A stretch of DNA of 64,000 bases from Colletes latitarsis (Eukaryota; Arthropoda; Insecta; Hymenoptera; Colletidae): contig NW_027488368.1 in NCBI RefSeq assembly GCF_051014445.1, positions 20,496,001 to 20,560,000 on the forward strand, read 5' to 3'. Under the pieces are notes generated by a model. It made no database searches and had not been told where the DNA came from. It worked only from the letters and a program-made list of their open reading frames with translations. The position numbers and the translations under genes were made by a program. Positions 1 to 8,283 of this stretch are shown in pieces (within the stretch, counting starts at the first letter, position 1; every line of letters begins with the position of its first letter).

Positions 1-533
1 GCATGTTAGGTCTAGGTTAGCCCTGGGGTTTTCACTCATCAGACTCATACTTTCGCATTCTTCACATACTTGTTGAACTGATCCTCGGTTTTTTCTGGTT
101 TGGATCACGTAGTAATGTGGTACCACACTGAAACAGTCGATTAAAACTGGTCTCGATCAATATTTTAGAGAATAATTCATGTTAGGTCTAGGTTAGGTCT
201 GGGATTTGCTCTCATCAGGCTCATTCTCTCGCATATTTCTCATACTTGATGGACAGATCCTGGGCTTTTTCTGGATTGCATCACGTAGTAATGATGTACA
301 ACACTGAAACAGTCAATGAAACCTGGTTTCCGTCAATATCTTAGAGGACAACGCAAGTTAGGTCTGGGATATGTCTGGGATTTGCCCTCATCAGGCTCAT
401 ACTTTCGCGTTTTTCACATACTCGTTGAACAGATCCTGGGTTATTTTCTGGTTTGGATCACATAGTAATGTGGTACCACACTGAAACAGTCGATTAAACC
501 AGGTTTCGATCAATATTTTTGAGGATAACGCAT

Positions 534-709
534 GTTAGGTCTAGGTTAGGCCTGGGATTTTCACTGATCAGACTCATACTTTCGCATTCTTCACATACTT
601 GTTGAACTGATCCTGGGCTTTTTCTGGATTGCATCACTTAGTAATGTAGTACCACACTGAAACAGTCAATGAAACCTGGTTTCCATCACTATTTTTGAAG
701 ATAACGCAT
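534..709. repeat. Hybrid monomer (class P left, class Q right)
   Basis: The left part is class P (TTAGGCCTGGGATTTTC, GTTGAACTGATCC). After GATCCTGGGCT it becomes class Q (TTTTTCTGGATTGCATC, GTAGTACCAC, GTTTCCATCAC). The join falls in the GATCCTGGG segment shared by both classes and keeps the 176-bp phase. Confidence 0.8.
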
Positions 710-2469
710 GTTAGGTCTAGGTTAGGCCTGGGATTTTCACTGATCAGACTCATACTTTCGCATTCTTCACATACTTGTAAACGGATCCTTGGTTTTTTCT
801 GGTTTGGATCACGTAGTAATGTGGTACCACACTGAAACAGTCGATTAAACCTGGTTTCGATCAATATTTTAGAGGATAACGCAAGTTAAGTCTGGGATTG
901 GTCTGGGATTTGACCTCGTCAGACTCATACTTTCGCACACTTCACATACTCGTTGAACAGATCCTAGGTTATTTTCTGGTTTGGATCACATAGTAATGTG
1001 GTACCACTCTGAAACAGTCGATTAAACCAGGTTTCGATCAATATTTTTGAAGATAACGCATGTTAGGTCTAGGTTAGGCCTGGGATTTTCACTCATCAGG
1101 CTCATTCTTTCGCATATTTCTCATACTTGATGGCTAGATCCTGGGCTTTTTCTGGTATGGAACCCGTAGTAATGTGGGACCACACTGAAACAATCAATTA
1201 ATCCTGGTCTTGATAAATATTTTAGAGGATAACGCATGTTAGGTCTGGGTTAGGTCTAGGATTTGCCCTCATCAGGCTCATACTTTCGCATATTTCTCAT
1301 ACTTCATGGCTAGATCGTGGGCTGTTTCTGGATTGTATCACGTAGTAATGTGGTACCACGCTGAAACAGTCAATTAAACCTGGTTTTGATCAATATTTTA
1401 GAGGATAACGCAAGTTAGGTCTGGGATAGGTCTAGGATTTGCCCTCATCAGGCTCTCACTTTTGCATATTTCTCATACTTCATGGCTAGATCCTGGGCTA
1501 TTTCTGGATTGGATCACGTAGTAAAGTGGTACCACACTGAAACATTCAATGAAACCTGGTCTGGATAAATATTTTAGAGGATAACGCATCTTAGGTCTGG
1601 GTTAGGTGTAAGATTTGCCCTCATCAGGCTCACAGTTTCGCGTTTTTCACATTCTTGATGAACAGATCCTGGGTTTTGTCTGGTTTGGATCACGAAGTAG
1701 TGTGGTACCACACTGAAACAGTCCATTAAACCTGGTTTCGCTCAATATTTTAGAGGATAACGCATGTTAGGTCTTGGTTAGGTCTGGGATTTGCTCTCAT
1801 CAGGCTCATTCTTTCGCATATTTCTCATACTTGATGGCTAGATCCTGGGCTTTTTCTGGATTGCATCACGTAGTAATGTAGTACCACACTGAAATAGTCA
1901 ATGAAACCTTGTTTCCATCACTATTTTAGAGGACAACGCAAGTTAGGTCTAGGTAAGGCCTGAGATTTTCACTGATCAGACTCATACTTTCGCATTCTTC
2001 ACGTACTTGTTGAACGGATCCTGGGTTTTTTCTGCTTTGGATCACGTAGTAATGAGGTACCACACTGAAACGGTCAATTAAACCTGGTTTCAATCAATAT
2101 TTTAGAGGATAACGCAAGTTAGGTCTGGGATAGGTCTGGGATTTTCACTCATCAGACTCATACTTTCGCATATTTCTCATACTTCATGGCTAGATCCTGG
2201 GCTGTTTCTGGATTGTATCACGTAGTAATGTGGTACCACGCTGAAACAGTCAATTAAACCTGGTTTTGATCAATATTTTAGAGGATAACGCAAGTTAGGT
2301 CTGGGATAGGTCTAGGATTTGCCCTCATCAGGCTCTTACTTTCGCATATTTCTCATACTTCATGGCTAGATCCTGGGCTTTTTCTGGATTGCATCACGTA
2401 GTAATGTAGTACCACACTGAAACAGTCAATGAAACCTGGTTTCCATCACTATTTTTGAAGATAACGCAT

Positions 2470-2646
2470 GTTAGGTCTAGGTTAGGCCTGGGATTTTCAC
2501 TGATCAGACCCATGCTTACGCATTCATCACATACTCGTTGAACAGATCCTGGGTTATTTTCTGGTTTGCATCACGTAGTAATGTAGTACCACACTGAAAC
2601 AGTCGATTAAACCTGGTTTCCATCAGTATTTTAGAAGGCAACGCAA
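2470..2646. repeat. Hybrid monomer m13/m5
   Basis: It begins as m13 (TTTTCACTGATCAGAC, CATGCTTACGCATTCATC) and switches at CACATACT to m5 (CGTTGAACAGATCC, GGGTTATTTTCTGG, TTTGCATCACG, GTAGTACCAC). Length is 177 bp, as expected from the m5 right half. Confidence 0.8.
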
Positions 2647-5641
2647 GTTAGGTCTAGGTTAGGTCTGGAATTTGCTCTCATCAGGCTCATTCTTTCGCAT
2701 ATTTCTCATACTTGATGGCTAGATCCTGGGCTTTTTCTGGATTGCATCACGTAGTAATGAAGTACAACACTGAAACAGTCAATTGAACCTGGTTTCCGTC
2801 AATATCTTAGAGGACAGCGCAAGTTAGGTCTGGGATATGTCTGGGATTTGCCCTCATCAGGCTCATACTTTCGCGTTTTTCACATACTCGTTGAACAGAT
2901 CCTGGGTTGTTTTCTGGTTTGGATCACATAGTAATGTGGTACCACATTGAAACAGTCGATTAAACCAGGTTTCGATCAATATTTTAGAGAATAATTCATG
3001 TTAGGTCTAGGTTAGGTCTGGGATTTGCTCTCATCAGGCTCTTTCTTTCGCATATTTCTCATACATGTTGAACAGATCCTGGGATTTTTCTGGTATGGAA
3101 CCCGTAGTAATGTGGGACCACACTGAAACAATCAATTAAACCTGGTCTTGATAAATATTTTAGAGGATAACGCATGTTAGGTCTGGGTTAGGTCTAGGAT
3201 TTGCCCTCATCAGGCTCATACTTTGGCATATTTCTCATACTTCATGGCTAGATCCTGGGCTGTTTTTGGATTGTATCACGTAGTAATGTGGTACCACGCT
3301 GAAACAGTCAATTAAACCTGGTTTCGATCAATATTTTAGAGGATAACGCAAGTTAGGTCTGGGATAGGTCTAGGATTTGCCCTCATCAGGCTCTTACTTT
3401 CGCATATTTCTGATACCTCATGGCTAGATCCTGGGCTATTTCTGGATTGGATCACGTAGTAAAGTGGTACCACACTGAAACATTCAATGAAACCTGGTCT
3501 GGATAAATATTTTAGAGGATAACGCATCTTAGGTCTGGGTTAGGTCTAAGATTTGCCCTCATCAGGCTCACAGTTTCGCGTTTTTCACATACTTGTTGAA
3601 CAGATCCTGGGTTTTTTCTCGTTTGGATCACAAAGTAGTGTGGTACCACACTGAAACAGTTCATTAAACCTGGTTTCGCTCAATATTTTAGAGGATAACG
3701 CAAGTTAAGTCTGGGATTGGGCTGGGATTTGACCTCATCAGACTCACACTTTCGCACACTTCACATACTCGTTGAACAGATCCTGGGTTATTTTCTGTTT
3801 TGCATCACGTAGTAATGTAGTACCACACTGAAACAGTCGATTAAACCTGGTTTCCATCAGTATTTTAGAGGGCAACGCAAGTTAGGTCTAGGTTAGGTCT
3901 GGAATTTGCTCTCATCAGGCTCATTCTTTCGCATATTTCTCATACTTGATGGCTAGATCCTGGGCTTTTTCTGGATTGCATCACGTTGTAATGAAGTACA
4001 ACACTGAAACAGTCAATTAAACCTGGTTTCCGTCAATATCTTAGAGGACAACGCAAGTTAGGTCTGGGATATGTCTGGGATTTGCCCTCATCAGGCTCAT
4101 ACTTTCGCGTTTTTCACATACTCGTTGAACAGATCCTGGGTTATTTTCTGGTTTAGATCACATAGTAATGTGGTACCACACTGAAACAGTCGATTAAACC
4201 AGGTTTCGATCAATATTTTTGAGGATAACGCATGTTAGGTCTAGGTTAGCACTGGGATTTTCACTCATCAGACTCATACTTTCGCATTCTTCACATACTT
4301 GTTGAACTGATCCTGGGTTTTTTCTGGTTTGGATCACGTAGTAATGCGGTACCACACTGAAACAGTCGATTAAACTTGGTTTCGATCAATATTTTAGAGG
4401 ATAACGCATGTTAGGTCTTGGTTAGGTCTGGGATTTGCTCTCATCAGGCTCATTCTTTCGCATATTTCTCATACTTGATGGCTAGATCCTGGGCTTTTTC
4501 TGGATTGCATCACGTAGTAATGTAGTACCACACTGAAATAGTCAATGAAACCTTGTTTCCATCACTATTTTAGAGGACAACGCAAGTTAGGTCTAGGTAA
4601 GGCCTGAGATTTTCACTGATCAGACTCATACTTTCGCATTCTTCACGTACTTGTTGAACGGATCCTGGGTTTTTTCTGCTTTGGATCACGTAGTAATGAG
4701 GTACCACACTGAAACGGTCAATTAAACCTGGTTTCGATCAATATTTTAGAGGATAACGCAAGTTAGGTCTGGGATAGGTCTGGGATTTTCACTCATCAGA
4801 CTCATACTTTCGCATATTTCTCATACTTCATGGCTAGATCCTGGGCTGTTTCTGGATTGTATCACGTAGTAATGTGGTACCACGCTGAAACAGTCAATTA
4901 AACCTGGTTTTGATCAATATTTTAGAGGATAACGCAAGTTAGGTCTGGGATAGGTCTAGGATTTGCCCTCATCAGGCTCTTACTTTCGCATATTTCTCAT
5001 ACTTCATGGCTAGATCCTGGGCTTTTTCTGGATTGCATCACGTAGTAATGTAGTACCACACTGAAACAGTCAATGAAACCTGGTTTCCATCACTATTTTT
5101 GAAGATAACGCATGTTAGGTCTAGGTTAGGCCTGGGATTTTCACTGATCAGACACATGCTTTCGCATTCATCACATACTTGTAAACGGATCCTTGGTTTT
5201 TTCTGGCTTGAATCACGTAGTAATGTGGTACCACACTGAAACAGTCGATTAAACCTGGTTTCGATCAATATTTTAGAGGATAACGCAAGTTAAGTCTGGG
5301 ATTGGTCTGGGATTTGACCTCATCAGACTTATACTTTCGCACACTTCACATACTCGTTGAACAGATCCTGGGTTATTTTCTGGTTTGGATCACATAGTAA
5401 TGTGGTACCACTCTGAAACAGTCGATTAAACCAGGTTTCGATCAATATTTTTGAAGATAACGCATGTTAGGTCTAGGTTAGGCCTGGGATTTTCACTCAT
5501 CAGACTCATACTTTCGCATTCTTCACATACTTGTTGAACGGATCCTGGGTTTTTTCTGGTTTGGATCACGTAGTAATGTGGGACCACACTGACACAGTCA
5601 ATTAAACCTGGTTTCGATCAATGTTTTAGAGAATAATTCAT

Positions 5642-5817
5642 GTTAGGTCTAGGTTAGGTCTGGGATTTGCTCTCATCAGGCTCTTTCTTTCGCATATTTC
5701 TCATACATGTTGAACAGATCCTGGGATTTTTCTGGTATGGAACCCGTAGTAATGTGGGACCACACTGAAACAATCAATTAAACCTGGTCTTGATAAATAT
5801 TTTAGAGGATAACGCAT
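5642..5817. repeat. HOR monomer m1 (landmark, hybrid class)
   Basis: 176 bp. The left half is class Q (TTTGCTCTCATCAG, CTCTTTCTTTCGCATATTTC). The centre switches to CATGTTGAACAGATCC, then TGGTATGGAACCCGTAG. The central palindrome is decayed to GTGGGACCAC and the monomer ends in GATAAATATTTTAG. It is preceded by AATAATTCAT. Its combination of markers occurs once per HOR unit, so I use it as the unit start. Confidence 0.9.
5645..5665. repeat. Internal 11-bp tandem repeat at monomer start
   Basis: Most monomers open with two near-identical 11-bp words, GTTAGGTCTAG then GTTAGGTCTGG, or variants such as GTTAGGTCTGG-GATAGGTCTAG. The example lies in m1 and recurs in every monomer at the same place. 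It gives a TTAGG..TAGG..TTAGG cadence and may be a remnant of how the monomer first formed. Confidence 0.8.
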
Positions 5818-5993
5818 GTTAGGTCTGGGTTAGGTCTAGGATTTGCCCTCATCAGGCTCATACTTTGGCATATTTCTCATACTTCATGGCTAGATCCTGG
5901 GCTGTTTTTGGATTGTATCACGTAGTAATGTGGTACCACGCTGAAACAGTCAATTAAACCTGGTTTCGATCAATATTTTAGAGGATAACGCAA
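5818..5993. repeat. HOR monomer m2 (class Q)
   Basis: 176 bp. It starts GTTAGGTCTGGGTTAGG, then TCTAGGATTTGCCC and CATACTTTGGCATATTTC (CTTTCGCA in other units), followed by CTTCATGGCTAGATCC and GGATTGTATCACG. A KpnI-type GGTACC core lies in GTGGTACCACGCTG. Confidence 0.88.
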
Positions 5994-6169
5994 GTTAGGT
6001 CTGGGATAGGTCTAGGATTTGCCCTCATCAGGCTCTTACTTTCGCATATTTCTCATACCTCATGGCTAGATCCTGGGCTATTTCTGGATTGGATCACGTA
6101 GTAAAGTGGTACCACACTGAAACATTCAATGAAACCTGGTCTGGATAAATATTTTAGAGGATAACGCAT
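5994..6169. repeat. HOR monomer m3 (class Q)
   Basis: 176 bp. It starts GTTAGGTCTGGGATAGG, then CAGGCTCTTACTTTCGC, CTTCATGGCTAGATCC or CCTCATGG, GGCTATTTCTGGATTGG, GTAAAGTGGTACCACAC, ACATTCAATGAAACC and GGTCTGGATAAATATT. It is one of the most widely dispersed types; near-identical copies occur at 54424 and 54600. Confidence 0.88.
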
Positions 6170-6345
6170 CTTAGGTCTGGGTTAGGTCTAAGATTTGCCC
6201 TCATCAGGCTCACAGTTTCGCGTTTTTCACATACTTGTTGAACAGATCCTGGGTTTTTTCTCGTTTGGATCACAAAGTAGTGTGGTACCACACTGAAACA
6301 GTTCATTAAACCTGGTTTCGCTCAATATTTTAGAGGATAACGCAA
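6170..6345. repeat. HOR monomer m4 (class P, 16-bp palindrome)
   Basis: 176 bp. It starts CTTAGG rather than GTTAGG, then TCTAAGATTTGCCC, CTCACAGTTTCGCG, GTTGAACAGATCC, TTTTTTCTCGTTTGG and a central AGTGTGGTACCACACT, a perfect 16-bp palindrome. It ends GGTTTCGCTCAATATT. Confidence 0.88.
6279..6294. other. Perfect 16-bp palindrome AGTGTGGTACCACACT
   Basis: The central dyad of m4-type monomers is a perfect 16-bp palindrome containing a KpnI-type GGTACC; the same word lies at 1699-1714 and in other AGTAGTGTGG monomers. Most other types carry a 10-12 bp version (GTGGTACCAC). In the reference 15-mer, GGTACC is kept in m2, m3, m4, m7, m8, m10, m11, m13 and m14. It is altered in m1, m5, m6, m9, m12 and m15. 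A protein-binding site is possible but not shown. Confidence 0.85.
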
Positions 6346-6522
6346 GTTAAGTCTGGGATTGGGCTGGGATTTGACCTCATCAGACTCACACTTTCGCACA
6401 CTTCACATACTCGTTGAACAGATCCTGGGTTATTTTCTGTTTTGCATCACGTAGTAATGTAGTACCACACTGAAACAGTCGATTAAACCTGGTTTCCATC
6501 AGTATTTTAGAGGGCAACGCAA
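6346..6522. repeat. HOR monomer m5 (class P)
   Basis: 177 bp. It starts GTTAAGTCTGGGATTGGG, then ATTTGACCTCATCAG, CACTTTCGCACACTTCAC and ACTCGTTGAACAGATCC. GGGTTATTTTCTG accounts for the extra base. TTTTGCATCACG follows. The palindrome is decayed to GTAGTACCAC, and the monomer ends AGTATTTTAGAGGGCAAC. Confidence 0.88.
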
Positions 6523-6698
6523 GTTAGGTCTAGGTTAGGTCTGGAATTTGCTCTCATCAGGCTCATTCTTTCGCATATTTCTCATACTTGATGGCTAGAT
6601 CCTGGGCTTTTTCTGGATTGCATCACGTTGTAATGAAGTACAACACTGAAACAGTCAATTAAACCTGGTTTCCGTCAATATCTTAGAGGACAACGCAA
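6523..6698. repeat. HOR monomer m6 (class Q)
   Basis: 176 bp. Markers are TCTGGAATTTGCTCTC, CATTCTTTCGCATATTTC, CTTGATGGCTAGATCC and GGATTGCATCACGTTG. The palindrome is fully lost (GAAGTACAACACTG). It ends GGTTTCCGTCAATATC, TTAGAGGACAAC. Confidence 0.88.
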
Positions 6699-6875
6699 GT
6701 TAGGTCTGGGATATGTCTGGGATTTGCCCTCATCAGGCTCATACTTTCGCGTTTTTCACATACTCGTTGAACAGATCCTGGGTTATTTTCTGGTTTAGAT
6801 CACATAGTAATGTGGTACCACACTGAAACAGTCGATTAAACCAGGTTTCGATCAATATTTTTGAGGATAACGCAT
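6699..6875. repeat. HOR monomer m7 (class P)
   Basis: 177 bp. Markers are GGGATATGTCTGGG, CATACTTTCGCGTTTTTC, ACTCGTTGAACAGATCC, GGGTTATTTTCTGG (extra base), AGATCACATAG, the GTGGTACCAC core and AAACCAGGTTTCGATC, with ATATTTTTGAGG at the end. Confidence 0.88.
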
Positions 6876-7051
6876 GTTAGGTCTAGGTTAGCACTGGGAT
6901 TTTCACTCATCAGACTCATACTTTCGCATTCTTCACATACTTGTTGAACTGATCCTGGGTTTTTTCTGGTTTGGATCACGTAGTAATGCGGTACCACACT
7001 GAAACAGTCGATTAAACTTGGTTTCGATCAATATTTTAGAGGATAACGCAT
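6876..7051. repeat. HOR monomer m8 (class P)
   Basis: 176 bp. Markers are TTAGCACTGGGATTTTC, CATACTTTCGCATTCTTC, GTTGAACTGATCC and a GCGGTACCAC core. A CACATTGAAAC substitution marks those copies of m8 that are followed directly by m15 (near 9637, 13161 and 16685). Confidence 0.88.
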
Positions 7052-7227
7052 GTTAGGTCTTGGTTAGGTCTGGGATTTGCTCTCATCAGGCTCATTCTTT
7101 CGCATATTTCTCATACTTGATGGCTAGATCCTGGGCTTTTTCTGGATTGCATCACGTAGTAATGTAGTACCACACTGAAATAGTCAATGAAACCTTGTTT
7201 CCATCACTATTTTAGAGGACAACGCAA
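7052..7227. repeat. HOR monomer m9 (class Q)
   Basis: 176 bp. It starts GTTAGGTCTTGGTTAGG, then TTTGCTCTCATCAG, CTTGATGGCTAGATCC, GGATTGCATCACG, GTAGTACCAC (decayed core), CTGAAATAGTCAATG and CCTTGTTTCCATCACTATT. Copies start at 1766, 4410, 7052, 11280 and 26077; it is missing from most shortened units. Confidence 0.88.
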
Positions 7228-7403
7228 GTTAGGTCTAGGTAAGGCCTGAGATTTTCACTGATCAGACTCATACTTTCGCATTCTTCACGTACTTGTTGAA
7301 CGGATCCTGGGTTTTTTCTGCTTTGGATCACGTAGTAATGAGGTACCACACTGAAACGGTCAATTAAACCTGGTTTCGATCAATATTTTAGAGGATAACG
7401 CAA
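7228..7403. repeat. HOR monomer m10 (class P)
   Basis: 176 bp. Markers are TCTAGGTAAGGCCTGAG, TTTTCACTGATCAGAC, CACGTACTTGTTGAACGG with a BamHI-type GGATCC, TCTGCTTTGG, a GAGGTACCAC core and GAAACGGTCAATT. Confidence 0.88.
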
Positions 7404-7579
7404 GTTAGGTCTGGGATAGGTCTGGGATTTTCACTCATCAGACTCATACTTTCGCATATTTCTCATACTTCATGGCTAGATCCTGGGCTGTTTCTGGATT
7501 GTATCACGTAGTAATGTGGTACCACGCTGAAACAGTCAATTAAACCTGGTTTTGATCAATATTTTAGAGGATAACGCAA
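7404..7579. repeat. HOR monomer m11 (P start, Q body)
   Basis: 176 bp. It starts like class P (GGGATAGGTCTGGG, TTTTCACTCATCAGAC) and switches at CTTTCGCA to class Q (TATTTCTCATACTTC, ATGGCTAGATCC, GGATTGTATCACG). It has a GTGGTACCACGCTG core. The internal switch shows that even standing HOR members began as hybrids. Confidence 0.85.
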
Positions 7580-7755
7580 GTTAGGTCTGGGATAGGTCTA
7601 GGATTTGCCCTCATCAGGCTCTTACTTTCGCATATTTCTCATACTTCATGGCTAGATCCTGGGCTTTTTCTGGATTGCATCACGTAGTAATGTAGTACCA
7701 CACTGAAACAGTCAATGAAACCTGGTTTCCATCACTATTTTTGAAGATAACGCAT
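7580..7755. repeat. HOR monomer m12 (class Q)
   Basis: 176 bp. The left half matches m3 (GGGATAGGTCTAGG, CTCTTACTTTCGC). The right half matches m9 (GGGCTTTTTCTGGATTGC, GTAGTACCAC, TTTCCATCACTATT) and ends TTTTTGAAGATAAC. In the unit starting 9870 it is fused with m11 (11632-11807). Confidence 0.87.
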
Positions 7756-7930
7756 GTTAGGTCTAGGTTAGGCCTGGGATTTTCACTGATCAGACACATG
7801 CTTTCGCATTCATCACATACTTGTAAACGGATCCTTGGTTTTTTCTGGCTTGAATCACGTAGTAATGTGGTACCACACTGAAACAGTCGATTAAACCTGG
7901 TTTCGATCAATATTTTAGAGGATAACGCAA
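7756..7930. repeat. HOR monomer m13 (class P, 175 bp)
   Basis: 175 bp. The missing base is explained by CTTGTAAACGG where other class P members read CTTGTTGAACGG. Other markers are TTTTCACTGATCAGAC, ACATGCTTTCGCATTCATC, a GGATCC site, GGCTTGAATCACG and a GTGGTACCAC core. Confidence 0.88.
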
Positions 7931-8107
7931 GTTAAGTCTGGGATTGGTCTGGGATTTGACCTCATCAGACTTATACTTTCGCACACTTCACATACTCGTT
8001 GAACAGATCCTGGGTTATTTTCTGGTTTGGATCACATAGTAATGTGGTACCACTCTGAAACAGTCGATTAAACCAGGTTTCGATCAATATTTTTGAAGAT
8101 AACGCAT
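7931..8107. repeat. HOR monomer m14 (class P)
   Basis: 177 bp. It starts GTTAAGTCTGGGATTGG, then TCTGGGATTTGACC, CAGACTTATACTTTCGC, CACACTTCAC, GGGTTATTTTCTGG (extra base), CACATAGTAATG, GGTACCACTCTGAAAC and AAACCAGGTTTCG, ending TTTTTGAAGATAAC. Confidence 0.88.
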
Positions 8108-8283
8108 GTTAGGTCTAGGTTAGGCCTGGGATTTTCACTCATCAGACTCATACTTTCGCATTCTTCACATACTTGTTGAACGGATCCTGGGTTTTTTCTG
8201 GTTTGGATCACGTAGTAATGTGGGACCACACTGACACAGTCAATTAAACCTGGTTTCGATCAACGTTTTAGAGAATAATTCAT
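8108..8283. repeat. HOR monomer m15 (class P)
   Basis: 176 bp. Markers are TTAGGCCTGGGATTTTC, CATCAGACTCATACTTTCG, GTTGAACGGATCC (BamHI-type), a core decayed to GTGGGACCAC, CTGACACAGTC and a terminal GAGAATAATTCAT that leads into the next m1. A close copy with CTGAAACAGTC lies at 18502-18677. Confidence 0.88.

Larger units (their letters stand above)
1..2999. repeat. Left flank: rearranged monomers before the regular HOR
   Basis: About 17 monomers in an order that does not match the 15-mer next door. Using the m1-m15 labels of the reference unit at 5642-8283, I read: a TAGCCCTGGG variant of m8 (5), an m1/m6 mixture (181), m7 (357), a P/Q hybrid (534), m13 (710), m14 (885), an m15/Q/m1 mixture (1062), m2 (1238), m3 (1414), m4 (1590), m9 (1766), m10 (1942), m11 (2118), m12 (2294), an m13/m5 hybrid (2470), m6 (2647) and m7 (2823). 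The m4-m9 adjacency at 1766 lacks the m5-m8 block present in full units. Confidence 0.8.

Noticed and set aside
634..864. Recurrent 71-76-residue minus-strand open frames, for example 634-864, 5038-5268, 7680-7910
   Set aside because: They are the reverse strand of the monomers. The 176-bp period is not a multiple of three, so each frame changes at every monomer and closes within one or two. No domain, no longer frame and no codon-level conservation is visible.
5642..8283. tRNA- or SINE-like promoter boxes inside the monomer
   Set aside because: I looked for A-box and B-box patterns on both strands and found no convincing pair at suitable spacing, and no terminal poly-A or clover-leaf potential.
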